Assembly (NCBI RefSeq): GCF_900110655.1 | Contig: NZ_FOEQ01000003.1 | Location: 434,001-498,000, forward strand | Direction: 5' to 3' | Source: Pseudomonas soli | GTDB lineage: Bacteria; Pseudomonadota; Gammaproteobacteria; Pseudomonadales; Pseudomonadaceae | DNA length: 64,000 nt | Shown: piece by piece, positions 53,336-61,964 of the stretch | Layout of the letters: every line of letters starts with the position of its first letter | Numbering within the stretch: position 1 is the stretch's first letter | Program-made: the position numbers and the translations under genes | Notes under the pieces: generated by a model | Database searches by the model: none | The model's input: the letters and a program-made list of their open reading frames with translations, nothing else | What the model was told of the DNA's origin: nothing

Positions 53336-55579
53336 ATGAACCAGCCTGTCAGCCCCGACCACAAGCATGATCACGCCCATGACCTCGATCATGGCCACGC
53401 GCCCCACGCCCACGGCTGCTGCGCCAGCAAGGCCGCCCCGGCCCTGGTGCAACTGACCGAAAAGGCCAGTGGCCAGGCGCAGCTCAGCCGCTTCCGCATC
53501 GAGGCCATGGACTGCCCTACCGAGCAGACCCTGATCCAGGACAAGCTAGGCAAGCTGGCCGGCATCGAGCAACTGGAATTCAACCTGATCAATCGTGTGC
53601 TCGGCGTGCGCCATACGCTCGAGGGCACCTTCGAGATCGAGCGGGCCATCGATAGCCTGGGCATGAAGGCCGAACCCTTGGCCGCCGAGGATGATGGCGC
53701 CGCCAGCGCGCCCCAGGCCAGCAAGACACGCTGGTGGCCGCTGGCGCTGTCCGGTGTTGCGGCGATCGCCGCCGAAATCGTGCACTTCTCCGGCAAGGCA
53801 CCGGAGTGGGTGGTCGCCGGGCTGGCCCTGGCGGCCATCCTCGGCTGCGGCCTCGGTACCTACAAGAAGGGCTGGATTGCCCTGAAAAACCGCAACCTCA
53901 ATATCAATGCGCTGATGAGTATCGCCGTGACCGGCGCGGTGCTGATCGGCCAGTGGCCGGAAGCGGCCATGGTCATGGTGCTGTTCACCGTTGCCGAACT
54001 GATCGAAGCCCGTTCCCTGGACCGCGCGCGCAATGCCATCGGCGGGTTGATGCAGCTGGCCCCGGACATGGCCACCGTGCAACAGGCTGATGGCCAGTGG
54101 CGCGAGGTAGAGGTGCGCGAGGTGGCAATCGGCGCACGGGTGCGGGTGCGCCCAGGCGAGCGCATCGGCCTGGACGGCGAGGTGGTCAGTGGCCAGTCCA
54201 GTGTCGACCAGGCGCCGATCACCGGGGAAAGCCTGCCGGTCGAGAAGTCGGTCGGCGACAAGCTGTTCGCCGGCACCATCAACCAGGCCGGCGCGATGGA
54301 GTACCGCGTCACGGCCGCCGCCGGTCAATCGACCCTGGCCCGCATCATCAAGGCCGTCGAAGAAGCCCAGGGCGCCCGTGCGCCGACCCAGCGCTTCGTC
54401 GATCAGTTCTCGCGCATCTACACCCCGGTAGTGTTCGCGGTAGCGCTCGCCGTGGCGCTCATCCCGCCACTGTTCATGGCCGGTGCCTGGTTCGACTGGA
54501 TCTACCGTGCCCTGGTGCTGTTGGTGGTGGCCTGCCCGTGCGCGCTGGTGATCTCCACCCCGGTGACCATCGTCAGCGGCCTGGCCGCGGCGGCACGCAA
54601 AGGCATCCTGATCAAGGGCGGTGTGTACCTGGAGGGCGGGCGCAAGCTGGACTTCCTGGCCCTGGACAAGACCGGCACCATTACCCACGGCAAGCCGGTG
54701 CAGACCGACAGCAAGGTGCTCGACCCACTGTTCGAAGGGCGCGCCCAGGCGCTGGCCGCGAGCCTGGCCGCCCGTTCCGACCACCCGGTGTCGGGTGCCA
54801 TCGCCCTGTTCGCCAGGGGCCAGGATCTGGTTCTGAGCGAAGTCACCGAGTTCGCCGCCCTGGCCGGTCGCGGTGTGCGCGGTGATATCGAGGGCCAGAC
54901 CTACCACCTGGGCAACCATCGCCTGGTGGAAGAGCTCGGCCTGTGCTCCCCGGAGCTGGAAGCGCAACTGGATGTGCTGGAGCGCCAGGGCAAGACCGTG
55001 GTGCTGCTGCTCGACCGCTCCGGCCCGTTGGCGTTGTTCGCCGTGGCCGACACGGTCAAGGACAGCAGCCGCCAGGCCATCGCCGAGCTGCACGAGCTGG
55101 GTATCAAGACGGTCATGTTGACCGGCGACAATCCCCACACCGCCCAGGCCATTGCGGCCCAGGTGGGGATCGACCGTGCCGAGGGCAACCTGCTGCCCGC
55201 GGACAAGCTCGCCAGCATCGAGAACCTGTACGCCCAGGGGCATCGTGTCGGCATGGTCGGCGATGGCATCAACGACGCGCCGGCCCTGGCCCGCGCCGAG
55301 ATCGGCTTTGCCATGGCCGCCGCCGGTACCGACACCGCCATCGAGACCGCCGATGTGGCGCTGATGGACGACGACTTGCGCAAGATCCCGGCCTTCGTCA
55401 GGCTGTCGCGCCAAAGCGCGGCGATCCTCACCCAGAACATCGTGTTGGCCCTGGGGATCAAGGCAATCTTCCTGGCTATCACCTTCGCCGGCATGGCCAC
55501 CATGTGGATGGCGGTATTCGCCGACATGGGCGTGAGCCTGCTGGTGGTGTTCAACGGTCTGCGCCTGTTGCGCAAATAA
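53336..55579 (+). CDS. cadA: Cd/Zn/Pb-exporting P1B-type ATPase CadA
   Basis: A 747-residue P-type ATPase. A His-rich N-terminus (residues 9-29, DHKHDHAHD.. and HAPHAHGCC) is followed by a heavy-metal domain with MDCPTE rather than CxxC, as is typical of Zn/Cd exporters. The membrane motif is Cys400-Pro-Cys402, the phosphorylated aspartate is Asp444 in DKTGTITHG, and [17 protein letters not shown] is the hinge. ATG 53336 follows TTAAGGATG. It exports Cd(II) and Zn(II) from the cytoplasm under CadR control. Confidence 0.95.
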   Translation: MNQPVSPDHKHDHAHDLDHGHAPHAHGCCASKAAPALVQLTEKASGQAQLSRFRIEAMDCPTEQTLIQDKLGKLAGIEQLEFNLINRVLGVRHTLEGTFEIERAIDSLGMKAEPLAAEDDGAASAPQASKTRWWPLALSGVAAIAAEIVHFSGKAPEWVVAGLALAAILGCGLGTYKKGWIALKNRNLNINALMSIAVTGAVLIGQWPEAAMVMVLFTVAELIEARSLDRARNAIGGLMQLAPDMATVQQADGQWREVEVREVAIGARVRVRPGERIGLDGEVVSGQSSVDQAPITGESLPVEKSVGDKLFAGTINQAGAMEYRVTAAAGQSTLARIIKAVEEAQGARAPTQRFVDQFSRIYTPVVFAVALAVALIPPLFMAGAWFDWIYRALVLLVVACPCALVISTPVTIVSGLAAAARKGILIKGGVYLEGGRKLDFLALDKTGTITHGKPVQTDSKVLDPLFEGRAQALAASLAARSDHPVSGAIALFARGQDLVLSEVTEFAALAGRGVRGDIEGQTYHLGNHRLVEELGLCSPELEAQLDVLERQGKTVVLLLDRSGPLALFAVADTVKDSSRQAIAELHELGIKTVMLTGDNPHTAQAIAAQVGIDRAEGNLLPADKLASIENLYAQGHRVGMVGDGINDAPALARAEIGFAMAAAGTDTAIETADVALMDDDLRKIPAFVRLSRQSAAILTQNIVLALGIKAIFLAITFAGMATMWMAVFADMGVSLLVVFNGLRLLRK

Positions 55580-55609
55580 CGCCTGTGGCGTGAAAAAGAG
55601 GTTCTGCCA

Positions 55610-56479
55610 ATGCTGAGCGCCGAGCTCAAAGCCTTCTACATGGTGGCCCGCCTGGGCAGCATCACCCTGGCGGCGAAGAAGCTCGGGCTCAGCCAGCCCA
55701 CGGTGACCACGCAGATCCGCAACCTCGAGGGCCAGTACAACGTCGAGTTGTTCTACCGCGGCGGCCGGCGCCTGGTGTTGAGCGAGGAGGGCGTGCGCCT
55801 GCTGCCGATGGTCAAGGCGCTGCTGCAACAGGAAGCCGAAATCGAGTTCGAGTTGCGCAACAGCGGCCAGGCTCAGGGCAGCCTGCGCATCGCCGCTACC
55901 GCGCCGTACTACATCCTCGACCTGGTGAAGATCTTCCGCGAGCGCCTGCCACAAGTGGAGGTGGCGGTGGAGATCGGTAACTCGCAGCAGGTGCTGCAAA
56001 TGCTCGAGGACTACCGGGTGGATATCGCCGCCTCGTCACAATTGCTCGAAGACGCACGCCTGGTACGCCGGGTGCTGGGCACCGACCCGTTGGTACTGGC
56101 GGTGCACCGCAATCATCCCTTGGCCCAACGCCAGGCGGTGTCGATCGAGGTGGTGGCCGGGCATTGCCTGCTGATGCGCGAAAAGGGCTCGACCACCCGC
56201 AAGCTCACCGAGCAGATGATGCAGGACGCCGGGGTTAAAGCCGGGGCGCTCTTGGAGATAGGCAGCCGCGAGTCGATCCGCGAGGCGGTGCTGCGCAACA
56301 TTGGCATCAGCATCATTGCCCGACATGAGGTGCCGCATAACCCCGAGCTGCGGGTGCTGGCGCTGGACGACGCACCGGTGATGCACGAGTACCTGTACTG
56401 CCTGAAGGAGCGGCGCCAGGCGCGGTTGCCGGCGGCGTTCCTGGGGGTGGCGCAGGAGGTGGTGGGTTCGCAATTCTGA
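55610..56479 (+). CDS. LysR-family regulator, probably of phosphonate uptake
   Basis: A 289-residue LysR-type regulator with the N-terminal helix-turn-helix LKAFYMVARLGSITLAAKKLGLSQPTVTTQIRNLEGQYNVELFYRGG and a periplasmic-binding-like effector domain. It is in the same orientation as, and 217 bases upstream of, an aminoethylphosphonate-type transporter operon, and LysR genes commonly accompany such operons. The effector could be 2-aminoethylphosphonate; this is inference from context. It starts 30 bases after cadA but is functionally unrelated. Confidence 0.88.
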   Translation: MLSAELKAFYMVARLGSITLAAKKLGLSQPTVTTQIRNLEGQYNVELFYRGGRRLVLSEEGVRLLPMVKALLQQEAEIEFELRNSGQAQGSLRIAATAPYYILDLVKIFRERLPQVEVAVEIGNSQQVLQMLEDYRVDIAASSQLLEDARLVRRVLGTDPLVLAVHRNHPLAQRQAVSIEVVAGHCLLMREKGSTTRKLTEQMMQDAGVKAGALLEIGSRESIREAVLRNIGISIIARHEVPHNPELRVLALDDAPVMHEYLYCLKERRQARLPAAFLGVAQEVVGSQF

Positions 56480-56503
56480 CAGTTCTCTACTGGTTGCACC
56501 GGC

Positions 56504-56577
56504 CTCATCGCCGGCAAGCCGGCCCCCACAGGGTTGGCGCCGACTTGCTTTTGTGGGAGCTGGCTTGCCAGCGATAG
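56504..56577. repeat. Pair of inverted REP units
   Basis: CATCGCCGGCAAGCCGGC.. (from 56506) and TGTGGGAGCTGGCTTGCC.. (from 56552, ending AGCGAT) are inverted REP copies of the same family, about 20 bases apart. They lie between the LysR gene and the transporter operon and could separate their transcription. Confidence 0.75.
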
Positions 56578-56696
56578 GGCCCTCAAGGCCACTACAAAAT
56601 CTGCCTATACCACTATCGCCGGCTTTTGCCCCAACGCCACGGAACCTTCGCACAGCCTGCCTAGCATGGCCCACATCGCTTCGATGAGGACCTGCC

Positions 56697-57755
56697 ATGA
56701 ACCACGTCACCCCGGGCGCACAGATGAAAGTGCGCGGCATCCACAAACGCTTTGGCGCTTTCACCGCGCTCAACAACGTGTCCCTCGACATCGCCGCTGG
56801 CGAGCTGGTGTGTCTGCTCGGTCCCTCGGGCTGCGGCAAGACCACGCTGCTGCGTTGCATCGCCGGCCTCGAGCGCCAGGACCGCGGCACGCTGTACATC
56901 GGCGACCGCGATATCTCCGAGCTGCCGCCCCAGGCCCGTGACTACGGCATCCTGTTCCAGTCCTACGCACTGTTCCCCAACCTCACCGTTGAAGCCAACA
57001 TTGCCTATGGCCTGACCGGCGGCAACCGCGAGGCCTCGCGCCAGCGGGTGAGCGAGATGCTCGAGCTGGTGGGCCTGGCCGGCAGTGAGAAGAAATACCC
57101 CGGCCAGCTCTCCGGCGGCCAGCAGCAGCGCGTGGCCCTGGCCCGCGCCTTGGCGCCGTCGCCCTCGCTGCTGCTGCTCGACGAACCCATGTCGGCCCTC
57201 GACGCCCGTGTTCGCGAGCACCTGTGCACTGAACTGCGCCAGCTGCAACGCCAGTTGGGCATCACCACGCTGATGGTCACCCACAACCAGGACGAAGCCA
57301 TGCTGATGGCCGACCGCATCGCCGTGATGAACAACGGCCAGGTCGAGCAGTACGCCAGGCCCCAGGAAATCTACGACCAGCCGGCGACACCCTTCGTCGC
57401 TGAGTTCGTCGGCCAGGGCAACTGGCTGCCGTTCCAGCGCAGCAGCAATAGCCACGCCCAGGTCGGCGGCATGCACATGCGCCTGGCCGACAACGCCAGC
57501 ACCGTCAGCAGCGGCCGACTGTTCTGCCGGCCCGAGGCGATCACCGTCAACCCGGTGGTGCACGAGGAGAACCTGTTCCCGGCCAAGGTTCGGGAAGTCA
57601 CCTTCCTCGGCAATCGCTGCCGCATGAGCTTCGAGCTCGAAGCCCTGCCGGGCCATGCGCTGCTCGCGGAGCTGGCGCCCGAAGCCATGCCGCGCCTGGG
57701 TTCGCAGGATATCTGGGTGGCCCTGCCGCCGCAGAGCCTGCAGGTGTTCGCCTGA
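56697..57755 (+). CDS. 2-aminoethylphosphonate-type ABC transporter ATP-binding protein
   Basis: A 352-residue Fe/polyamine-family ATPase: Walker [10 protein letters not shown] (residues 42-50), Q-loop LFQSYALFPNLTVEAN, signature LSGGQQQR, Walker B LLLLDEPMSALDARVREHLC, H-loop VTHNQDEA and a C-terminal TOBE-like region. Together with the fused permease and the binding protein that follow, it fits the 2-aminoethylphosphonate transporter group (PhnT-like; also studied as Aep systems in P. putida). It starts at ATG 56697. Confidence 0.85.
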   Translation: MNHVTPGAQMKVRGIHKRFGAFTALNNVSLDIAAGELVCLLGPSGCGKTTLLRCIAGLERQDRGTLYIGDRDISELPPQARDYGILFQSYALFPNLTVEANIAYGLTGGNREASRQRVSEMLELVGLAGSEKKYPGQLSGGQQQRVALARALAPSPSLLLLDEPMSALDARVREHLCTELRQLQRQLGITTLMVTHNQDEAMLMADRIAVMNNGQVEQYARPQEIYDQPATPFVAEFVGQGNWLPFQRSSNSHAQVGGMHMRLADNASTVSSGRLFCRPEAITVNPVVHEENLFPAKVREVTFLGNRCRMSFELEALPGHALLAELAPEAMPRLGSQDIWVALPPQSLQVFA

Positions 57756-57756
57756 G

Positions 57757-59481
57757 ATGGCCGCGCCCATGACCCTGCCGCTCACTCACGGCAACGACAG
57801 GCCACGCAACGGCGTCGCCCTGGGGCATCGACTGTTCGTCGTCGGTGGCAAGAGCCTGTTGCTGAGCCTGCTGGTGCTGGCGGTGCTGCTGCCGTTGCTG
57901 GCGATCTTCTGGCGTGGCTTCAGCGCTGAAGCCGGGCAGGGCGGGGGGCTGCTGGCCGCCCGCGAACTGTTTGCCAGCGCGAACTTCCACTGGCTGCTCG
58001 GCAACAGTCTGTCGGTAGCCCTCACCGTTGCCGCCATCGTTGTGCCGCTGGCCTACCTGTTCGCCTATGCCCTGCAACGCACGTTGATCCCGGCCAAGGG
58101 GCTGTGGCGTGGCATTTCGCTGCTGCCGTTGCTGGCGCCGTCGATGCTGCCGGCGATCGCGCTGGTCTATCTGTTCGGTAACCAGGGCCTGCTGCGCGGG
58201 CTGCTCAGCGACAACATCTACGGCTTCTGGGGCATCGTGCTTGGCGAGGCCATCTACACCTTCCCCCATGCGTTGATGATCCTGCTCTCGGCGCTGTCAC
58301 TGGCCGATGCACGACTGTTCGATGCCGCTTCGAGCATGGGTGCCGGACCTGCCCGGGCATTCTTCAGCATCACCTGGCCGGCCACGCGCCAGGCGGTGTT
58401 CGCGGCGTTCTGCCTGGTGTTCACCCTTACCATCACCGACTTCGGCGTGCCGGTAGTGGTCGGTGGTGATTACCAGGTGCTGGCGCTGGAAGCCTACAAG
58501 GCGGTGGTCGGCCAGCAGCAGTTCGGCCGTGGTGCGCTGATCGGCATGGTGCTGCTGGTGCCGGCGCTGCTCAGTTTTGCCGTGGATGCCTGGCTGCGCC
58601 GCCGCCAGGGCGAGGCCATGAGCGGCCGCGCCCAGGTGTTCGAGCCGAAGCCTTCGAAGCTGCGTGATGGCTGCTACCTGGCCATCGTGTTGCTTGTCTG
58701 CGCGGCGCTGCTGGCGGTGATAGGCATGGCGGTGTACTCGTCGCTGGTCAAGTTCTGGCCGTACAACCTGTCGCTGTCGCTCAAGCACTACATGTTCGAA
58801 GACACCGCTGGTGGCGGCTGGCTGGCCTATCGCAACAGCGTGACCATGGCCATCGGCACCGCGCTGATCGGCAGCGTGGTGATCTTCACCGGTGCCTACC
58901 TCATGGAGAAGACCCAAGGCCAGCGCCTGCTCAATCAACTGCTGCGCCTGCTCAGCTTCATCCCCATGGCGGTGCCTGGCCTGGTGCTGGGCCTGGGCTA
59001 CGTGTTCTTCTTCAACCTCAACGGCAACCCGTTGCACGTGTTCTACGGCAGCATGGCGCTGCTGGTGGTGTGCACCATCTCCCACTACCTGACCACCGCG
59101 CAGATGACCGCCACCACCGCCCTGCGCCAGCTCGACGGTGAGTTCGAAGCCGCCGCGCTGTCACTCAAGGCGCCGCTATACAAGCACTTCGTGCGGGTCA
59201 CCGTGCCGATCTGCCTGCCGACGCTGCTGGACATCATCCGCTACCTGTTCGTCTCGGCGATGACCACGGTGTCGGCGGCGATCTTCCTCTACAGCCCCGA
59301 CACCATCCTCGCCGCCGTTGCCGTGCTGAACATGGATGACGCCGGCAACGTTGGCGGCGCCGCTGCCATGTCGACCCTGATCCTCTTGACCAGCGCCGCC
59401 GCCTCCCTGCTGTTGGCCGGCGCTTCGCGCGGCCTGCTACGCCGCTCCCAGGCCTGGCGCCAACGCGCCCCCGGCTATTGA
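57757..59481 (+). CDS. 2-aminoethylphosphonate-type ABC transporter permease, fused two-domain
   Basis: A 574-residue permease made of two homologous six-helix halves. The first contact loop is LADARLFDAASSMGAGPARAFFSITWPATRQ and the second is LRQLDGEFEAAALSLKAPLYKHFVRVTVPICLP, so one polypeptide replaces the usual pair. Start candidates are ATG 57757, one base after the ATPase stop, and ATG 57769; neither has a strong ribosome site, consistent with translational coupling. Confidence 0.87.
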   Translation: MAAPMTLPLTHGNDRPRNGVALGHRLFVVGGKSLLLSLLVLAVLLPLLAIFWRGFSAEAGQGGGLLAARELFASANFHWLLGNSLSVALTVAAIVVPLAYLFAYALQRTLIPAKGLWRGISLLPLLAPSMLPAIALVYLFGNQGLLRGLLSDNIYGFWGIVLGEAIYTFPHALMILLSALSLADARLFDAASSMGAGPARAFFSITWPATRQAVFAAFCLVFTLTITDFGVPVVVGGDYQVLALEAYKAVVGQQQFGRGALIGMVLLVPALLSFAVDAWLRRRQGEAMSGRAQVFEPKPSKLRDGCYLAIVLLVCAALLAVIGMAVYSSLVKFWPYNLSLSLKHYMFEDTAGGGWLAYRNSVTMAIGTALIGSVVIFTGAYLMEKTQGQRLLNQLLRLLSFIPMAVPGLVLGLGYVFFFNLNGNPLHVFYGSMALLVVCTISHYLTTAQMTATTALRQLDGEFEAAALSLKAPLYKHFVRVTVPICLPTLLDIIRYLFVSAMTTVSAAIFLYSPDTILAAVAVLNMDDAGNVGGAAAMSTLILLTSAAASLLLAGASRGLLRRSQAWRQRAPGY

Positions 59482-59511
59482 CCTACTGCCCACACCGATA
59501 GGAACCGCATC

Positions 59512-60534
59512 ATGTTCAAGCCCCTTGCACTTGCCGCTGCCGTATCCGCCGTGTTCAGCCTGCAGGCTTCGGCCGCCACCCAGCTGACTGTCTACACCGC
59601 CCTGGAGGCCGAGCAGCTCAAGAGCTACAAGCAGGCCTTCGAGAAGGCCAACCCGGACATCGAGATCAAATGGGTGCGCGACTCCACCGGCATCATCACC
59701 GCCAAGCTGCTGGCTGAAAAAGAGCGCCCACAGGCTGACGCCGTGTGGGGGCTGGCGGCCTCCAGCCTGGCCATCCTCGACCAGAACGGCATGCTCGAAG
59801 CCTATGCGCCGAAGGACCTGGGCAAGATCTCGCCCAACTACCGCGACGCCGCCAATCCGCCGGCCTGGGTAGGCATGGACGTGTGGGCCGCGACGATCTG
59901 CTTCAATACCGTCGAGGCCGAGAAGCAGGGCCTGAGCAAGCCGGTGAGCTGGCAGGATCTGACCAAGCCTGAGTACAAGGGCAAGATCGTCATGCCCAAC
60001 CCGGCCTCGTCCGGTACGGGCTTCCTCGATGTGAGCGCCTGGCTGCAGACCTACGGCGAGCCTCAGGGCTGGGCCTACATGGACGCACTGCACCAGAACA
60101 TCGGCCAGTACGTACATTCCGGCTCCAAGCCATGCAAGCTGGCGGCAGCAGGTGAATTCCCGATCGGCATCTCGTTCGAGTACCCGGCCGTGCAGCTCAA
60201 GCGCCAGGGCGCACCCCTGGACATCGTCCTGCCCAAGGAGGGGCTGGGCTGGGAGATCGAGGCCACGGCGCTGATCAAGGGCTCGCCGAAAGCCGATGCC
60301 GCCAAGCGCCTGGCCGACTTCTCCGCCAGCCCTGCCGCCATGGAGCTGTACAAGGAGAACTTCGCGGTGCTCGCCGCCCCCGGCATCGCCAAGCCGCAGA
60401 CCGAACTGCCGGCCGACTATGAGCAGCGCCTGATCAAGAACGACTTCGCCTGGGCCTCGAAGAACCGCGACCAGATTCTCGCCGAGTGGCGCAAACGCTA
60501 CGACGGCAAGTCGGAGAAAGTCGCCCAGCAGTAA
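59512..60534 (+). CDS. 2-aminoethylphosphonate-type periplasmic binding protein
   Basis: A 340-residue binding protein, signal MFKPLALAAAVSAVFSLQASA|ATQL. The mature part opens LTVYTALEAEQLKSYKQAFEKANPDIEIKWVRDSTGIITAKLLAEKE, typical of the iron/phosphonate binding cluster, and contains NPASSGTGFLDVSAWLQ. In the studied Pseudomonas systems a protein of this type binds 2-aminoethylphosphonate. It lies 30 bases after the permease gene and 83 before the HD oxygenase gene. Confidence 0.86.
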   Translation: MFKPLALAAAVSAVFSLQASAATQLTVYTALEAEQLKSYKQAFEKANPDIEIKWVRDSTGIITAKLLAEKERPQADAVWGLAASSLAILDQNGMLEAYAPKDLGKISPNYRDAANPPAWVGMDVWAATICFNTVEAEKQGLSKPVSWQDLTKPEYKGKIVMPNPASSGTGFLDVSAWLQTYGEPQGWAYMDALHQNIGQYVHSGSKPCKLAAAGEFPIGISFEYPAVQLKRQGAPLDIVLPKEGLGWEIEATALIKGSPKADAAKRLADFSASPAAMELYKENFAVLAAPGIAKPQTELPADYEQRLIKNDFAWASKNRDQILAEWRKRYDGKSEKVAQQ

Positions 60535-60540
60535 GGCCCT

Positions 60541-60585
60541 CATCGCGGGGCAAGCCGGCTTCTATACTCAAGCTGCCCCGCGATG
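60541..60585. repeat. REP-type palindrome before the HD oxygenase gene
   Basis: CATCGCGGGGCA (60541-60552) and TGCCCCGCGATG (60574-60585) form a perfect 12-bp stem around a 21-base loop. It may lower read-through from the transporter genes into the oxygenase gene. Confidence 0.78.
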
Positions 60586-60617
60586 GCGTCAGACCAGGCA
60601 ACGCAGGAGCCCACGCA

Positions 60618-61163
60618 ATGCCAACTTCTTCCCGGATCATCGACGACACCTTCGCCTTGTACGAGCGTCATGGCAGCGCCGACTATATCGGCGAGGCCAT
60701 CACCCAGATCGAGCACATGTCCCAGGCAGCCCAGCTCGCCATGGCCGAAGGCTACGACGACGAAGTGATTCTGGCCGCCTTCTTCCATGACATCGGCCAC
60801 CTGTGCGAGGGCGAGGACATGGGCGGTTATGGCGTTGTCAGTCATGAGCGCATCGGTGCCGAGTATTTGCGCCGGTGTGGTTTCAGCGAGCGGCTGGCCA
60901 GGCTGGTGCAGTATCACGTCGAGGCCAAGCGCTACCTGACCTTGCGCCAGCCCGGATACTACGATCGTTTGAGCGAAGCCAGCCGACGCACCTTGGCGTA
61001 CCAGGGTGGGATGATGAACGATGCCGAAGCTGATGCGTTCGAGGCCGACCCGTTGTTCAGGGTCAGCCTGCGCCTGCGCGAGTGGGACGAGATGGCCAAG
61101 CGGGTAGGGGTGCCGGTGATGGATCTGCAAGTGTTGAAGGCAAAGGCATTGGCCGTGCTCTGA
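60618..61163 (+). CDS. PhnZ-like HD-domain mixed-valent di-iron oxygenase
   Basis: A 181-residue HD-domain protein related to PhnZ and TmpB, which cleave the C-P bond of 1-hydroxyphosphonates with O2. All six iron ligands known in PhnZ have counterparts: His33, His57, Asp58, His76, His100 and Asp157. The gatekeeping/substrate pair is kept as Tyr23 and Glu26 in DYIGE, and DMGGYGV and YQGGMM are further family marks. ATG 60618 follows CAGGAG. PhnZ normally acts after a 2-oxoglutarate-dependent hydroxylase (PhnY/TmpA), and none is encoded nearby, so it may use a hydroxylated phosphonate taken up directly or a partner elsewhere. Confidence 0.88.
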   Translation: MPTSSRIIDDTFALYERHGSADYIGEAITQIEHMSQAAQLAMAEGYDDEVILAAFFHDIGHLCEGEDMGGYGVVSHERIGAEYLRRCGFSERLARLVQYHVEAKRYLTLRQPGYYDRLSEASRRTLAYQGGMMNDAEADAFEADPLFRVSLRLREWDEMAKRVGVPVMDLQVLKAKALAVL

Positions 61164-61280
61164 ACTATCTGGCGACTCTCCCTGCTGCAAGATCCCGCAT
61201 CACTTCTCCCGGTGCTTGCTCCGTTCCTCTCCCCATACTTCTCCTCCTGGCAGCCGCTTGTCGTAATGGTGGGTATGGTG

Positions 61281-61317
61281 TTGATAATTGTCTGTTGGTG
61301 GTTATACTAACCACCAA
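61281..61317 (+). promoter_or_regulatory. hicAB promoter with perfect palindromic operator
   Basis: TTGATA (61281-61286) and TATACT (61303-61308) are -35/-10 candidates at 16-base spacing. A perfect inverted repeat TTGGTGGTTA-N3-TAACCACCAA (61295-61317) covers the -10. Binding of the HicB ribbon-helix-helix domain there would block RNA polymerase, as expected for toxin-antitoxin autoregulation. Confidence 0.85.
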
Positions 61318-61341
61318 TCGGCCGGCCCAAGGAATGGGTGA

Positions 61342-61533
61342 ATGAACAGCCGTGAAATGATTGCTGTGATCGAGGCGGATGGCTGGTATCTGGTGCGCTC
61401 CAAAGGCAGCCACCATCATTTCAAGCATCCTGAAAAAGCCGGGCTGGTCACCATCCCGCATCCCAGGAAAGACCTGCTGCCCGCGACTGCGGCCAGCATC
61501 CTGCGCCAGGCACGCATCTGCTACGCCAGCTGA
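61342..61533 (+). CDS. hicA: HicA-type mRNA interferase toxin
   Basis: A 63-residue protein with a double-stranded-RNA-binding-like fold: MNSREMIAVIEADGWYLVRSKGSHHHFKHPEKAGLVTIPHPRKDLLPATAASILRQA. The catalytic histidine lies in GSHHHFKHP. The length is typical. ATG 61342 follows AAGGAATGG. The gene precedes its antitoxin by 17 bases, the usual HicA-first order. Confidence 0.93.
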   Translation: MNSREMIAVIEADGWYLVRSKGSHHHFKHPEKAGLVTIPHPRKDLLPATAASILRQARICYAS

Positions 61534-61550
61534 CGAGGAGACTCATCACC

Positions 61551-61964
61551 ATGTTGTTCCCTATCGCGATCCTCCCCGGTGACGACCAGCACGCCTGGGG
61601 CGTGGAAGTCCCGGATATCCCTGGCTGCTTTTCGGCGGGCGAAGACCTCGACAACGCCATCGCCATGGCGCGTGAAGCGATCGAAGGCCACCTCGAACTC
61701 CTGGCCCAGGACCAGCAGGAAATCCCCAGGGCCAGCAAGGTCGGCGTGCATGCGGCCAACCCCGCCTATGCCGGCTGCACCTGGGCACTGATCGATATCG
61801 ACATCACCCGCTACCTGGGCAAGGCCGAGAAGCTCAACATCACCTTGCCGGCGTACCTGCTCACCCGCATCGACAGCTACGTACAGAACCACCCGGAGCA
61901 CAAGAGCCGTTCGGGCTTCCTGGCCGAGGCGGCGCTGAGGATCCTGCAGGGTGATGGCAAATGA
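61551..61964 (+). CDS. hicB: HicB-type antitoxin
   Basis: A 137-residue antitoxin. The N-terminal partial RNase-H-like domain (LPGDDQHAWGVEVPDIPGCFSAGEDLDNAIAMAREAIEGHLE) should cover HicA. The C-terminal ribbon-helix-helix LNITLPAYLLTRIDSYVQNHPEHKSRSGFLAEAALRIL should bind the operator palindrome. The frame ends exactly next to the stop of the convergent sensor kinase gene, with no intervening base. Confidence 0.92.
   Translation: MLFPIAILPGDDQHAWGVEVPDIPGCFSAGEDLDNAIAMAREAIEGHLELLAQDQQEIPRASKVGVHAANPAYAGCTWALIDIDITRYLGKAEKLNITLPAYLLTRIDSYVQNHPEHKSRSGFLAEAALRILQGDGK

Noticed and set aside
53546..55999. 817-residue antisense frame opposite cadA and the LysR gene
   Set aside because: It spans two well-supported plus-strand genes and contains no domain motif.
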